Assembly: GCF_023517775.1 (NCBI RefSeq)
Contig: NZ_CP082904.1
Coordinates: 3,782,001-3,846,000 of the forward strand
Origin: Mixta hanseatica
GTDB taxonomy: Bacteria; Pseudomonadota; Gammaproteobacteria; Enterobacterales; Enterobacteriaceae
Reading direction: 5' to 3'
DNA length: 64,000 nt
Position numbers and translations under genes: made by a program. Under the pieces are notes generated by a model. That model made no database searches, was not told the origin of the DNA, and saw only the letters and a program-made list of their open reading frames with translations. Shown here piece after piece: positions 1-11,334 of this stretch. Positions within the stretch are counted from its first letter, which is position 1, and every line of letters starts with the position of its first letter.

Positions 1-1899
1 GCTTAACGCCGTTTCAATGTCGATCGGTTGTAATAAACCCGGAGGCGGCGATTTCAATAATGCCGGACAGAGCCGTTCGACTTCCGCCAGCAGCGCAATC
101 GCCTGCGAGTGATTCCAGGGCGTAAGCGCTACCTCTGCCTGTCGCGCCAGCCATTGTGCAAGCTGGCCCGAAGCAACATCCTGCTGACGGGCGAGATAGC
201 CTAACAGTTCTGGAATCAAGTTTTGTAAATTTTGTTGGCGCAATGGTAAAGGCACCGCGCGCAGGGTCACATGCTGTCCATCGCTTTGCAAATCAATCCC
301 AAACTGCTGCAGCAATTCAGCCTGTTGTTGCATCGCCTGACGCTCTGGCGCAGCCAATTTTAGCCGTACCGGAATCAGTAGCGGCTGCGGCTTCAGGCCT
401 TCCGTGCCCGGCTCCAGCTGCGCCTGGCGCAGCCAGCGCGCCGCGACCGGCAATGCCACCAGCGCCAGAGCGCCCTGCCGCTCCACCACCGCATAACAAT
501 CATGCAATACGGTTAATAATCTGCCCAGGCTTTGACTATGAGCGGGCAACGGCGCCTGCGCGGCGGCACGCGGCGTCTCTTCCACCTGGGGCGTTGGCGT
601 TTGCAGCAGCTGCTGATACAGCGCGCCTTCACGCTGTTGATAGCCCGGCTGCTGCTGCGGCCAGCCTGCCGTACGCGCAGCGCCGCCGCTGGCGGCGCGC
701 GCAGAGGCATCGGCGGATGGCCCGGCGTGGCGGGATATCGAGGCGTCAGCCGGGCGCGAAGCCGCAGGCGTCGGCGGACGTACGGCTTCCGGCTCGGCAG
801 TCGGCGGGCTGGAAAAGTGGTTGCCGCCCGCAGCCGGACGGTTTTCCGGCTGCCAGCGTGGCTGCGCCTCCGCTTCCGCCGTTAGCGGCAGGCTTTCTGC
901 CCCGCTTTCCTGTAGAGCGCACATCACACCCTGATAGATAAAATCATGTACCAGCCGCGACTGGTGAAAACGCACTTCATGCTTGGCAGGGTGCACGTTC
1001 ACATCTACCTGGTGCGGATCGATATGCAGATAAAGTACATAGGCGGGCTGATGCTCGCCGCCAAGCTTTTCCTGGTAGGCCTGACGAATCGCGTGATTGA
1101 TCAGCTTGTCACGCATCATGCGGCCATTCACATAACAGTATTGCAGCTCGCTGACCTGACGCGCGCCTGCCGGATCGGCGACCCAGCCGCGCAACAGCAA
1201 ATCGCCATGCTGCCACTCTATTTTTAACGCATGCTCCATAAAGGTTGCGCCGCAAATCGCGCCCAGACGCCGTAGCTGCTGGCTTTCCTGCGTCGCCGCA
1301 CGGTACTGCCGCACCAGCTTGCCGTTATGGGTCAACGAGATGGCGATATCAAAGCGCGCCAGCGCGATACGGCGCACCACTTCATCAATATGGGTGAATT
1401 CGGTTTTCTCAGTGCGCAGAAACTTACGCCGGGCGGGCGTATTGTAAAAGAGATCCAGCACTTCCAGAGTAGTGCCGACCGGATGCGCGGCCGGTTTTAC
1501 CGTTACCGTCATATCCCGCCCTTCCGCATAGGCCTGCCAGGCTTCGCTGCGATCGGCGGTGCGCGAGGTTAACGTCAGGCGTGACACAGAGCTAATACTC
1601 GCCAGCGCCTCGCCGCGAAAGCCGAGGCTCATAATCGCTTCCAGGTCGTCCAGCGAAGTGATTTTACTGGTAGCGTGTCGCGCCAGCGCCATGGCCAGCT
1701 CTTCTTTATCAATACCGCAGCCGTTATCACGTATGCGGATCAGCTTCGCGCCGCCTTTTTCTATATCAATATCGATGCGCGTGGCGCCGGCATCAAGGCT
1801 GTTTTCCACCAGCTCCTTCACCACCGACGCGGGGCGCTCGACCACTTCGCCGGCGGCAATCTGGTTAGCCAACTGAGGGGGCAGGATCTGAATGGGCAT
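1..1899 (-). CDS. mutL: DNA mismatch repair protein MutL (3' end off window)
   Basis: MutL couples MutS mismatch recognition to MutH incision and UvrD unwinding. The N-terminal GHKL ATPase is plain: [11 protein letters not shown] with the E-N pair of [13 protein letters not shown] near residues 20-40, then DNGCGID, RHATSKI and [12 protein letters not shown] long Ala/Pro/Gln-rich linker (about residues 320-460) separates it from the C-terminal dimerisation domain. The visible 633 codons end in [15 protein letters not shown], close to the expected C-terminus, so probably only a few residues are missing at the left edge. The start is ATG at 1897-1899, giving [13 protein letters not shown]. It lies 90 bp after amiB on the same strand, as in the E. 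coli amiB-mutL-miaA-hfq operon. Confidence 0.97.
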   Translation of the reverse strand, partial: MPIQILPPQLANQIAAGEVVERPASVVKELVENSLDAGATRIDIDIEKGGAKLIRIRDNGCGIDKEELAMALARHATSKITSLDDLEAIMSLGFRGEALASISSVSRLTLTSRTADRSEAWQAYAEGRDMTVTVKPAAHPVGTTLEVLDLFYNTPARRKFLRTEKTEFTHIDEVVRRIALARFDIAISLTHNGKLVRQYRAATQESQQLRRLGAICGATFMEHALKIEWQHGDLLLRGWVADPAGARQVSELQYCYVNGRMMRDKLINHAIRQAYQEKLGGEHQPAYVLYLHIDPHQVDVNVHPAKHEVRFHQSRLVHDFIYQGVMCALQESGAESLPLTAEAEAQPRWQPENRPAAGGNHFSSPPTAEPEAVRPPTPAASRPADASISRHAGPSADASARAASGGAARTAGWPQQQPGYQQREGALYQQLLQTPTPQVEETPRAAAQAPLPAHSQSLGRLLTVLHDCYAVVERQGALALVALPVAARWLRQAQLEPGTEGLKPQPLLIPVRLKLAAPERQAMQQQAELLQQFGIDLQSDGQHVTLRAVPLPLRQQNLQNLIPELLGYLARQQDVASGQLAQWLARQAEVALTPWNHSQAIALLAEVERLCPALLKSPPPGLLQPIDIETALS

Positions 1900-1929
1900 G
1901 GCGCAGTATCCTTAATCGGGCGGAAATGG

Positions 1930-1953
1930 CGCCAGCCTCCGTAGAGGCTGGCG
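1930..1953 (-). other. Perfect 10-bp stem-loop in the amiB-mutL gap
   Basis: Arms 1930-1939 and 1944-1953 are perfectly complementary around a 4-nt loop (CGTA on the + strand). It lies after the amiB stop and 31 nt before the mutL ATG. No T-tract follows it, so it could be an RNA processing site, a partial terminator or a stability element rather than a full terminator. Confidence 0.45.
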
Positions 1954-1989
1954 GGAAACAAAGGGCGCAGGGCGTACAGGCTGGCGTTA

Positions 1990-3645
1990 TCAGGAAGCGG
2001 GTATTTTAAGCGTTTGCCCCAGCATAACGTTAGTCGACTTCATATTATTGGCCTGCATTATCGCCTGAGCGCTGACGCCATAGTGTACCGCGATGGCGGT
2101 CAATGAGTCACCGCGTACCACTTTATGACGTTGCGGGCCATGATTGGACGCTGCGTTTGTCGTGCCGTTGGTCGGTACTTTTAGCCGCTGTCCTACCCAG
2201 ACGCTCTGCTTTTTCAGCTTGTTCAGCTGCGTTAGCGTTGCCATCGAAACGCCATAGCGCGCCGCGATACCGGACAGCGTCTCGCCACGCTTTACCACAT
2301 GACGCATCACCGGGCCGGTATAGCTGACTGAAGAGCTGGCGCTGTTCGCTTCGACTTCAACCGCCGTTGAGGATGCCAACGGGCGGTTTTCCTGCTTTGG
2401 GACCGATTGTAGCGGATGCGCCAGGAAATAATTACGCAGGCCACGGTAAATCGACCTGGCAATCTTCTCCTGATACGCGCTGCTGCCCAGCAGGCGCTCC
2501 TCCGAAGGGTTACTGATAAAGCCAGTTTCCACCAGCAGTGACGGAATATCCGGCGAGCGCAGCACACCGAGGCTGGCATGTTCGGGGCGTCGTTTATGCA
2601 GCGAACCTACCTGCTGGAGCTGTTGAATCACTTTGGTCGCCGCATCATAACCCACGCGCTGTGAATGACCGAACTGTAGATCCAGCACCGCCTGGCTCAG
2701 ATAGGGATCCGCCTGGCTGTTTGCCAGCAGATCGCCAGCGCCGCCCAGCAGCTCCGACTGTTTCTCATGCTGTTCCAGCCAGTTAGCCATTTCACTGTTC
2801 GCGCGCCGGTTTGACAACACCCAAACCGAGGCGCCGCGCGCGCTGCGGTTCGGTGCGGCATCGGCGTGAATCGACACCAGCAGATTGGCGTTTTGCTTAC
2901 GCGCCACGTCGGAACGCCCCATTACCGAGATAAAGTAGTCGCCATCACGGGTTAACACACCCTTAAACATCGGATCGTCGTTAAGCATTGCTTTCAGCTT
3001 GCGGGCGATGGCGATGGTGACATTTTTCTCTTTCAGGCCGTTCATGCCGATCGCGCCCGGATCCTGGCCGCCGTGTCCGGCATCAATCGCAACGATGACC
3101 GTATCGCTGGAGACGCTATTGCTCTGGCCCGGCGCAACGCGGCTGTTGGTATTGGATACCGAGGTCACTTTATTGCCATCAAAGGGATTATGCGCCGGTT
3201 GAGCAGGCTGAGAGCGGGCGCGTGAAGCGGTGCTGACCGGCGCGCGCGACGCGGCGCTCTGCTTACCGGTAATAGTAAACACCACTTTATAACCATTGCC
3301 GTTGCGCTCTGTTTTCGCGCGCGTTTTGCCTGACTGCGTCAATTCAAACACCAGCCGAATGCTTTGATTATCTTTCGGCTGGCTGGTACGGATGCGCTTG
3401 ACCAGATTATCGCCGCTAAAATTAAGCGGTAAGCCAGCGATCACGCCGGACTGGCGAATATCCAGCACCACCCGATCCGGGTTATGCAACGGAAAAAAGC
3501 CATAGACCGGCTGACCGTTAAAGCTCAGCGTTACCGTTGCCTGACTGTTGCCGTTCGATACCTGAATATCGGACAGGTTAGCGGCCAGCGCGGTACCGGA
3601 TAACAGACACAGCAGCATCAACAGCATAACCTTGATGCGTGCCAT
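1990..3645 (-). CDS. amiB: N-acetylmuramoyl-L-alanine amidase AmiB
   Basis: Periplasmic zinc amidase that splits septal peptidoglycan during daughter-cell separation, activated by EnvC in E. coli. A signal peptide ([21 protein letters not shown]) precedes an AMIN septal-targeting domain (about 22-130), a Ser/Ala-rich linker, and an Amidase_3 domain (about 185-405) with the zinc-site motif [11 protein letters not shown] and SIHADA. Two LysM repeats follow at about 447-490 and 507-551 ([36 protein letters not shown]). At 551 aa it is longer than the 445-aa E. coli protein because E. coli has one LysM. Its ATG overlaps the tsaE stop codon by one base, implying translational coupling. Confidence 0.96.
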   Translation of the reverse strand: MARIKVMLLMLLCLLSGTALAANLSDIQVSNGNSQATVTLSFNGQPVYGFFPLHNPDRVVLDIRQSGVIAGLPLNFSGDNLVKRIRTSQPKDNQSIRLVFELTQSGKTRAKTERNGNGYKVVFTITGKQSAASRAPVSTASRARSQPAQPAHNPFDGNKVTSVSNTNSRVAPGQSNSVSSDTVIVAIDAGHGGQDPGAIGMNGLKEKNVTIAIARKLKAMLNDDPMFKGVLTRDGDYFISVMGRSDVARKQNANLLVSIHADAAPNRSARGASVWVLSNRRANSEMANWLEQHEKQSELLGGAGDLLANSQADPYLSQAVLDLQFGHSQRVGYDAATKVIQQLQQVGSLHKRRPEHASLGVLRSPDIPSLLVETGFISNPSEERLLGSSAYQEKIARSIYRGLRNYFLAHPLQSVPKQENRPLASSTAVEVEANSASSSVSYTGPVMRHVVKRGETLSGIAARYGVSMATLTQLNKLKKQSVWVGQRLKVPTNGTTNAASNHGPQRHKVVRGDSLTAIAVHYGVSAQAIMQANNMKSTNVMLGQTLKIPAS

Positions 3646-4121
3646 TATGCGCGGTCCTTATGGTTCTGCACCTGTGAAACCAGCTGTTCTCCCAGCGGGG
3701 AGTGCGCCGCCAGCGTCGCCTCGCGCGCCTGATTAACATAGTTTAGGGTCAGCGACAGATCGGGCTCAGGCAATACGCCCGTGCCCTGCTGCGGCCATTC
3801 CACCAGACAGATGGCGTCGCCTGCAAAATAGTCGCGAATCCCCATAAACTCCAGCTCTTCCGGATCGGCCAGACGATAGAGATCAAAATGATAAACCGGC
3901 CGGGCAAGCTGCTGATAAGGTTCAACCAGCGTATAGGTTGGGCTTTTGACATTGCCCTGGTGTCCTAACGCCTGTAAAAAGCCGCGACTAAAGGTGGTTT
4001 TCCCTGCCCCTAAATCGCCATAAAGATAGATGACCGCCGCGCTGTCGCAGGCGCGGGCCAGATGGGCGCCCAGAGCGAGGGTTGCCGCCTCGTCAGGCAA
4101 TGCGATAACACAGGTATTCAT
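3645..4121 (-). CDS. tsaE: tRNA threonylcarbamoyladenosine biosynthesis ATPase TsaE
   Basis: ATPase of the TsaB-TsaD-TsaE complex that makes N6-threonylcarbamoyladenosine at position 37 of ANN-decoding tRNAs, in the cytoplasm. The P-loop GDLGAGKTT lies near residues 35-43, with [10 protein letters not shown] and the Walker-B-like HFDLYRL downstream. At 158 aa it has normal family length. It overlaps nnr by 4 bp upstream and touches amiB downstream, so nnr-tsaE-amiB-mutL reads as one transcript. Confidence 0.97.
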   Translation of the reverse strand: MNTCVIALPDEAATLALGAHLARACDSAAVIYLYGDLGAGKTTFSRGFLQALGHQGNVKSPTYTLVEPYQQLARPVYHFDLYRLADPEELEFMGIRDYFAGDAICLVEWPQQGTGVLPEPDLSLTLNYVNQAREATLAAHSPLGEQLVSQVQNHKDRA

Positions 4122-5641
4122 GCTTTATTGTTTAACATCTCTGGATTAACGAATTGATACAGCTCGGAAAACAGGTCAGTGGCCAGCATGCCGCGCGTGC
4201 CATAGCGCGCCGCCACCGCGTCTGCCGTTGCTCCATGTACGACACAGCCCGCACAGGCAGCATCATACAGCGTCAAATGCTGGCCGCACAGTGCGCCAAT
4301 GATGCCTGACAGCACATCGCCCATGCCGCCCGAAGCCATGCCGGCATTGCCAACATCGGCAAACGCCATTTCCCCGCTTTCGCTGGCGATAATGGTGCCC
4401 GCGCCTTTCAGCACGACCACGCCGCCGTAGCGTTTTACCAGGCGCTGAGCTGCAAGTAAGCGATCACTTTCAACTTCCGCCGTTTTCAGGTTCAACAAGC
4501 GCGCAGCTTCACCGGGATGGGGCGTAATGATGCGATTCTGACGTTTATCGGGATTGAATGCCAGTAGGTTAAGCGCGTCAGCATCCCACAACATCGGTTT
4601 CTGAGAGTTTTCTACCCGACTCAGCGCCTTTTTGCCCCACTCTTTCTGTCCGAGCCCTGGTCCGATCACGATTGCATCCGCCCATTCCAGCTGTTGCTGC
4701 AGGGCTTCATCGGTTAGCTCATCCACCATAATTTCCGGACGAGCGCTAAGGATGGGGACAATATTATCTTTGTGAGTAAGCACTCGCACCAAGCCTGCGC
4801 CGCTGCGTAAAGCAGCTTCGGCGGTCATGCGGATCGCTCCGGCCGTACCGCGGTCGCCACCCACCACCAGCAGACGACCCTGATCGCCTTTATGCGACGT
4901 CGGGCGACGCGGCTTTAACCAACGGGTTAAGGCTGGCGCATCATAGCGCGTCATCGGCGCCTGCTGGCCGCTAAGCCAACCTTCCAGCCCCAGCGCGTGA
5001 TAATGCAGCTGCCCAACGTAATCGCGCGCTTTACCGGTAATCAGTCCAGGTTTAAGCGCCACCAGCGCCAGCGTCGCCGCGGCCTCTATTACCAAGCCAG
5101 GCGCGCTGCCATTGGCGGCAACCAAACCGGAAGGCATATCCACAGAGAATATCGGCGCCGGATGCCGGTTCGCCTTTTCAATCAGCCGATCGTAAGGCGC
5201 AGCGGGCGCGCGATTCAGGCCGGTGCCGAGCAAAGCATCAATTATGATCTCCACCTGCTCCGGCCAGACGGCGTCCGCCGCATGAATTTCCCCCCCCGCT
5301 TCCAGCCAGCCGTCACGCGCGCTTTGCGCCTCTTCCGGTAGCGGATGGTTGCCGTCGCAGGCCAGCAGCGTGACCTGATATCCTGCCGCCTGCGCCAACC
5401 GGGCGATAACGTAGCCATCACCGCCGTTATTACCCTGTCCGCAGAGAATTAACCAGTGTCTGGCGTGCGGCCACTGCTGGCGAACGGTATCAAACACGGC
5501 GTTGCCGGCACGCAGCATCAATTCATAAAGCGTGATGCCAAGATTATCAGCGCCTTCGGTTTCCAGCTGACGCAGCGCCTGCGCAGGCCAGACGGAGTGT
5601 GGTAAACTGTGGGCGTTTTCTTTCTCAGTATGGTCAGTCAT
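4118..5641 (-). CDS. nnr: Bifunctional NAD(P)H-hydrate epimerase / ADP-dependent dehydratase
   Basis: Repairs hydrated NADH and NADPH: the N-terminal YjeF_N domain (about 15-225) epimerises R- to S-hydrates, and the C-terminal ribokinase-fold domain (about 235-500) dehydrates the S form using ADP. Visible motifs are [15 protein letters not shown] in the epimerase, [30 protein letters not shown] [13 protein letters not shown], and the catalytic [21 protein letters not shown] in the dehydratase. At 507 aa it matches E. coli (515). Its start codon shares the tetranucleotide CATG at 5639-5642 with divergent queG, so each promoter must lie inside the other gene's coding sequence. Confidence 0.96.
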   Translation of the reverse strand: MTDHTEKENAHSLPHSVWPAQALRQLETEGADNLGITLYELMLRAGNAVFDTVRQQWPHARHWLILCGQGNNGGDGYVIARLAQAAGYQVTLLACDGNHPLPEEAQSARDGWLEAGGEIHAADAVWPEQVEIIIDALLGTGLNRAPAAPYDRLIEKANRHPAPIFSVDMPSGLVAANGSAPGLVIEAAATLALVALKPGLITGKARDYVGQLHYHALGLEGWLSGQQAPMTRYDAPALTRWLKPRRPTSHKGDQGRLLVVGGDRGTAGAIRMTAEAALRSGAGLVRVLTHKDNIVPILSARPEIMVDELTDEALQQQLEWADAIVIGPGLGQKEWGKKALSRVENSQKPMLWDADALNLLAFNPDKRQNRIITPHPGEAARLLNLKTAEVESDRLLAAQRLVKRYGGVVVLKGAGTIIASESGEMAFADVGNAGMASGGMGDVLSGIIGALCGQHLTLYDAACAGCVVHGATADAVAARYGTRGMLATDLFSELYQFVNPEMLNNKA

Positions 5642-6779
5642 GTCACACCCTCTCGATCTTCAACAGCTTGCTCTGGATATAAAACAGTGGGGATTATCGC
5701 TCGGCTTTCAGCAGGTCGGCATTTGCGATACCGATCTTAGTCTGGAAGAGCCGCGTCTGCAGGCCTGGCTGGATAAGCAGTATCATGGCGAGATGGAATG
5801 GATGGCGCGGCATGGCATGATGCGCGCCCGCCCGCATGAACTGCTGCCTGGCACCCTGCGCGTAATTAGCGTGCGGATGAACTATCTACCGGCGAAAGCC
5901 GCGTTTGCCAGCACGCTAAAAAATCCCCGTCTGGGTTATGTCAGCCGCTACGCTTTAGGCCGCGACTATCACAAAGTATTGCGCAATCGACTGAAAAAGC
6001 TCGGCGATTTAATTCGTGAGCGCTGCGAGGCGGTTAATTTCCGTCCGTTTGTCGATTCAGCCCCGCTGCTTGAGCGGCCGCTGGCGGCCAAAGCGGGGCT
6101 TGGCTGGACAGGTAAGCACTCACTTATTCTCAACCGCGAAGCGGGCTCCTGGTTTTTCCTCGGCGAACTGCTGATCGATTTGCCGTTGCCGGTGGATCGA
6201 CCGCAGGAAGAACAGTGCGGTCGCTGCGTAGCCTGCATTACCACCTGCCCGACCGGCGCAATCGTTGAACCTTATGTGGTCGATGCGCGTCGCTGTATCT
6301 CTTACCTGACGATTGAGCTGGAAGGCGCGATCCCGGAGGCGTTTCGCCCGCTGATCGGCAACCGTATCTACGGCTGCGACGATTGCCAGCTGATCTGCCC
6401 CTGGAACCGTTTTGGTCAGTTAAGCGATGAGGATGACTTTAGTCCGCGCGCCGCGCTGCATGCGCCGCCGCTGACCGAACTTTTTGCATGGGACGAGGCA
6501 AAATTCCTGCGTATTACCGAAGGCTCGGCGATTCGCCGTATCGGTCATTTACGCTGGCTGCGTAATATTGCGGTCGCGCTGGGCAACGCGCCCTGGGATG
6601 CGGAACATGCTGCGGCGCTCTCCAGCCGTCTGGGTGAAAACGCCATGCTGGATGAGCATATTAACTGGGCGCTGGAGCAGCAAAAGATGAAGCGCGCGGA
6701 GAATGCTATCGAAGTGCAGCGGCCCCAGCAAAAACGCCTGGTGCGCGCGATTGAAAAGGGCCTGCCGCGAGATGCATGA
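5640..6779 (+). CDS. queG: Epoxyqueuosine reductase QueG
   Basis: Cobalamin-dependent iron-sulfur enzyme that reduces epoxyqueuosine to queuosine in the wobble position of tRNAs with GUN anticodons. Two [4Fe-4S] ferredoxin motifs are clear: CGRCVACITTCPTGAI and CDDCQLICPWN, with CISYLTIE between them. The N-terminal half carries the corrinoid-binding fold, including DSAPLLERPLAAKAGLGWTGK. The 379-aa length is normal. ATG at 5640 overlaps the divergent nnr start by two bases. The DnaA-box cluster begins 36 bp after the stop. Confidence 0.97.
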   Translation: MSHPLDLQQLALDIKQWGLSLGFQQVGICDTDLSLEEPRLQAWLDKQYHGEMEWMARHGMMRARPHELLPGTLRVISVRMNYLPAKAAFASTLKNPRLGYVSRYALGRDYHKVLRNRLKKLGDLIRERCEAVNFRPFVDSAPLLERPLAAKAGLGWTGKHSLILNREAGSWFFLGELLIDLPLPVDRPQEEQCGRCVACITTCPTGAIVEPYVVDARRCISYLTIELEGAIPEAFRPLIGNRIYGCDDCQLICPWNRFGQLSDEDDFSPRAALHAPPLTELFAWDEAKFLRITEGSAIRRIGHLRWLRNIAVALGNAPWDAEHAAALSSRLGENAMLDEHINWALEQQKMKRAENAIEVQRPQQKRLVRAIEKGLPRDA

Positions 6780-6814
6780 CTGTTTATATAATCACCCACG
6801 GTAAGCTCACAGAC

Positions 6815-7063
6815 TTTTCCACATGCTGTGTATAAAAATAAAAAGCTGTTGTCATTCAACTGAAACAGGAAGCGCAAGAGGCCGCAATAACAAATTGAAA
6901 TATTATCATCTGCATATATTTCAAAAGGTTATCATGACAATGTAAGCAAACAATAACGCCGGGCGCGCATAACAGATAAACCTAACCTGTGGATAAGTCT
7001 GTTTAAACACATTTAGCGAAATGCGTTACTCGCTTGGCTGACGCCGCTTACCGCTGTGGATAA
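6815..7063. promoter_or_regulatory. datA: datA-like cluster of DnaA boxes with IHF-like site
   Basis: Four matches to the DnaA box: TTTTCCACA at 6815-6823, TGTGTATAA (reverse of TTATACACA) at 6827-6835, and two perfect TGTGGATAA at 6988-6996 and 7055-7063. An IHF-like site TAACAAATTGAAA, one mismatch from YAANNNNTTGATW, sits at 6888-6900 between box 2 and box 3. E. coli datA, which promotes DnaA-ATP hydrolysis, lies next to queG and the glyVXY tRNAs and has the same box-box-IHF-box-box plan. Position and layout both match; function here is inferred. Confidence 0.72.
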
Positions 7064-7112
7064 CATTCGGGCATCGCATCGAAGGGACACTATTTTTTTC
7101 AGTAAGGAATAG

Positions 7113-7313
7113 GCCAGCCCGAAGGCGTTAACCGGGAATAAACTCTCCCAGGAAACATTCGATAAGGCAGCTAAAAATGAATCCGCGCCCTTCGCTGGTA
7201 CTGAAGAGGGCACGGATTATGGACGTATTGCCGGGCAAATACAAGCCTATTTTCCTGGCAAAAATTTACCCCATTATTTCTCGGTATCGGCAGGTCAAAA
7301 GGAGCCTGTTTGA
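7113..7313 (+). pseudogene. Coding-like fragment with no start codon, unidentified
   Basis: A 66-codon open stretch follows an in-frame TAG at 7110 and ends at TGA 7311. It reads like folded protein (for example GTEEGTDYGRIAGQIQAYF) but has no ATG or ribosome site. The same frame continues upstream of the TAG for about 29 codons. I do not recognise it. It may be a decayed gene at the island edge or chance. The rest of 7064-7375 shows nothing else. Confidence 0.2.
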
Positions 7314-7375
7314 TGCCGGACTCCTTATACCTGCCAGCCCGCCGATAGCGGTGCAACGACCTTAGCGTTTAACGA

Positions 7376-10300
7376 TTACTTTTGGTTCTGCGCTGGCACA
7401 AATGCTCCCTCTCCTTTTATCCCGGCGTTAGCCGTAGGTTTAGTAGAGCCAGGACCGTTGAAAAGGCCGGGACTGCCTGACGACCCTATACTGGATACAA
7501 CTGTGGTGTTCGGGTGAACCGTCGGCCATGTTTTTGCCGGTGAATGCGTATTACTTGCCGGATTTGCTTTAAACACGCCAGCAACGCCAGGCATTGTTCC
7601 TAATGTGCCCGCGGACTGAGAAGGTGCCGATCGTGCCGCCGCCGGTACTCCTCCCGTTTTGCTCTGCTGGCCTGTCCGGGTGACATCTGAAGGCGTACCG
7701 CCGCCCGTTGCATTTGCCGCAGGTTTAACCGTGCCCTGCCCGGTGAATCCCCCCATACCGCTTGAGCCTGCACTAGTAGTAATCGGTTTAGGTGGCTGAA
7801 CGGTAGGCCATTTTTTTGCAGTCATTGGCGCGGCGTTGCCTGCCGAATTGTGCTGGTCTGTCCGGGTGGCTTCGGTATGTGTGCCGCTGCCCGGCCTATT
7901 CGCTGTAGGTTTAACCGAACCCTGACCGGTGAACCCTCCCATACCGCTTGATGAACCCGGGCTGGTAATGACCGGTTTAGGTATCTCAACTGTCGGCCAT
8001 GTTTTCCCGGGCTGACCCTTCTTAGGCTGCGTTGGCTTAGCGGGTAATGGCCCCGTGCCCATAGGGCCGTTATTGGTCACGTTCTCTGTCTTTGCATGCC
8101 CTGATGGTGGTTTAGAGGTCACTACCGTTGGCTGCACCGGTTTAGATGGCGCTGGCTTAGCGGGTAATGGCCCCGTGCCCATAGGGCCGTTATTGGTTAC
8201 GTTCTCTGTCTTTGCATGCCCTGATGGTGGTTTGGAGGTCACTACCGTTGGCTGCACCGGTTTAGATGGCGCTGGCTTCGTCGTGCTATGGCCACCATCA
8301 GTTACGGAGTGTGAATGCCCAGGCTGAACCGGCGCTGGTATCACAGTGCTATGGCCGCCATCAGTCATGGAGGTTGAATCCCCTGGCTTAGACGGCGCTG
8401 GTGCCGCGATGCTATGACCGCCATCATCCGTTGCTGCTGGCTTATTCTTTTTCTTCTTCGAACCCGGTTTATTAATCTTACCTACCGTAAAGGAGATATT
8501 ATTACCCGCCTCTTTTTTATCTTCAGTGACAGTAGAAATCTGGCCAGCATCCGTATTCAGTTTGCCATTCACCTCGCCTTTTTTAATATCCAGATTAATA
8601 GTACCGTGCTGAACTTCTTCATGATAAATGGTATCAAGGATATCCACATAGCCATTCGCCATTGGCGTTCCCTTATAGCTCATACCGCCGCCGCCGCCGC
8701 CGTAAGTACCACTGGAATCAATAACGTCCGTTATTTCTGTGACATTCACCGCGCCTTCAGCCGTAACGCTGCCCGTCTGACTGTCTGAGATCAGATGACT
8801 TCCGGTCAGATTGACGTCGCCGCCAGTTTCAACATTCAGCTCGCCACTGGTATGGATCCCGCTTTGCTGAGCTACCGTATCATTCAGATGAGCTTCGCTA
8901 CCGCCGCCGCCATGCGCCGATGCGGTAGGCAATACGCCAGAGGTTGAAATAGCGACACCTACCGAAACGCCCCAGTTTTCACTGCTGGCCGTTGATTTAC
9001 TGCTGTCCTGAACGGATTGTATCGACAGATTGCCCGCGACATTCACATCGGCCTGACCAGCATTGATATTGGCGCCTTTTAACGTCATATCGTTACCGCT
9101 ATTCACGGTGACGTTGTTCGCCGTAATAGAGGAGTTGGTGTAACTCACTGAGTCACTGTTAGATCGGCTGTTTGATCCTGAATAATCGATAGAAATACCA
9201 GCCCCGGCCCCCGTCAAGCCAACACCACCGCCACTAGAAACGCCTGCAGTATGCGTTGAGCTGGTAGTGGCTTCGCTGAAGGTTGATTCGGCTGCGGTTA
9301 AAGAAAAATCTCCACCGGTATTCACCGTCATTTCATTAGCGTTGATATCAACGCCCTTCAGCGCAGTATCCTTATTCGAAGATAAATTAATGGTACCGCC
9401 GCGGATATGGTTAATGTTCTCTTGGGTAGCGACAGATGATATCTCTTCTTTGGTTTGCGACCAGCCGATACTTACGGAACTCCCCACCGCATCATTAAGA
9501 AGCAGGTTAGAGGCATCACCAGCCACCTGCGCAGTGGTAAGCCCTGCATTAACGCTCATATCCTGCTGTTCCGCTTTTTTACCTAGCGCTTCATATTTAT
9601 TGGCCGCATCCACCACGGAGCTATGCACCTCACCTTTTATACCGACAAAGGTTTCGCTATAGCTTTCATCATGTTTATGTGTATCGTTATATTTAGTCGA
9701 TACGATATTTTCAGCAGAAAGATCAGCGGTACCGCTTTCACCAACGCTAAGATCCATACCACCAATATCAAGCGTATTTTTCGCTTCGAGCTCAGCATCA
9801 TTAGTAAAATTAAAGGCAGCGTTTTTATTAGTGGCGACACTGTCTTTCGTAGTACTTGTGGTGGTTTTAAGCCCGGCCTGGAAACTTCCTGCCGCAGCGG
9901 TAGGCGCTGCGCCGGCACGTTTACTGCCTTTATTCGTCAGCTCGGAGTGTGACCCTGCGCTTTCATAATCATCACTATTATGCGCAGAAGAGCCATCCAA
10001 CGTACTATAGCTCACCTGGTTTTTACCCGTACCTGGCGTATTAGAAGAAAAACCGATAACAAATGATGACTCGGTAACGTTTGTTTCCTTCATATGATGA
10101 TCTTGCGAGGTTGTGGTGATAATATCATTCCCCGCCTTGATACTGCCGCTGCCGCTGTTATATTCACCTCCGTGGAATATCGCATCTTTTTTAGCATCAA
10201 TAGTTAATTTTCCGCCAGTATTAACGCCTGCGCTTTTCGCTTCCGCATCGACCGTAGTCGTTTCAGTCATTCGGTGAGACAGAAAACCAAGATCTTCTAA

Positions 10301-11279
10301 TGTACTATTATAGGAAGAAGAAACTTCATGCACATCATTAAAGCTGACGTTGCCTTCCGTAGATTTCAGTACGATCTCACTATCAGCAGAGTCGCCTGCG
10401 TTTAAATCAACGGCAGTAATATTAATCTCTTTCGCAACGATATTAATATTATTTCCTGCGGTAAGATCATCAGCGTAGCTACCTATTTGCTGTTTACTCT
10501 CATTACTGATCCCCACGCTGGCTATAATATCTACATTTCCTTCATCAGCGATAAGCGCGATATCGTTACCGCTGGTCATCTGACTGCCGCTGTTCGCGAT
10601 ATCGCCATGTTTGCTATGCAGAAGAATATCATTACCTGCCATTATGCCGCTGACCATACCGTTGCTAACCGAAGTGATATCATGCTCCGCGGTCAGTGCT
10701 ACATTATTTCCTGCGCTTATAACAGCATTATTATTATTAATGGTAGTGGCGGCCACATCTACATTGCCTCCGGCATGAATAGCGGCAGCGCCGGTGACGC
10801 TGCCCTGCTCAATATCCTTCAGGGAGTTTTGCGCCAGATAAATATGCGGCATTAAAACGTCAATGCCGTCGACCTGTTCGGTAACAAACCAAACGATATC
10901 TTTATCCAGCGAGTTGATTTGTTCTTGCGTCAGTTTTTTACCAACCTCTAACGAGCTAAACGCATCCTCATTGATAATGTCACCAACATTATCAAACAGG
11001 TTTTTTACCAGCCCTGCGCCTTCGACTTGATATTTAACCTGAAAATAGTTCCCCACAGACTGATTGATCTGACGGCGAATAAGCTCAGAAATAAAGTAGT
11101 TATCGCCAATCACAATAACCGGCTGCTCGGGCGCATAACCTATTTTTTCAAAGAAATACTCGGAGCCATAGAAATCATCCTTATTGTTCATCGCAGGGCG
11201 AGTTTCATACATAGGAATGAATTTCGGTCCTGGATCGCCGTCTACTTTTGGCTTGTTATTTATTTTATCATAGAAATCC
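7376..11279 (-). pseudogene. Filamentous haemagglutinin-like exoprotein, 5'-truncated by IS1
   Basis: About 1300 codons of a two-partner-secreted, FhaB-type adhesin. The body (about residues 170-900) is built of beta-helix repeats typical of the family, such as GNNVALTAEHDI, GGDVNLTGSHLI and ITANNVTVNSGNDMTLKGANINAG. The C-terminal 300 residues are Pro/Gly/Thr-rich with tandem repeats and end without a VENN motif or any toxin domain I recognise. The N-terminal TPS secretion domain and a TpsB transporter gene are absent. The frame enters IS1 at 11280; the only apparent start, a TTG at 11291-11293, belongs to the IS end. It is therefore a remnant and most likely not exported. Confidence 0.88.
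8034..8280. repeat. 120-bp tandem duplication inside the haemagglutinin Pro-rich tail
   Basis: Bases 8041-8160 and 8161-8280 are near-identical head-to-tail copies with about three substitutions. Each encodes 40 residues of a Pro/Lys/Val-rich segment (PSKPVQPTVVTSKPP...). The near identity points to a recent duplication. A looser, longer repeat with the core KxWPTV and GSSSGMGGFTGQG occurs about three times between 7400 and 8010. Confidence 0.9.
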
Positions 11280-11334
11280 GGTGATGCTGCCAACTTACTG
11301 ATTTAGTGTATGATGGTGTTTTTGAGGTGCTCCA

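Noticed and set aside
7376..8400. Possible contact-dependent inhibition toxin tail on the haemagglutinin with an immunity gene.
   Set aside because: No VENN motif or recognisable toxin domain; the tail is Pro/Gly-rich repeats to the stop, and no small immunity-like gene follows.
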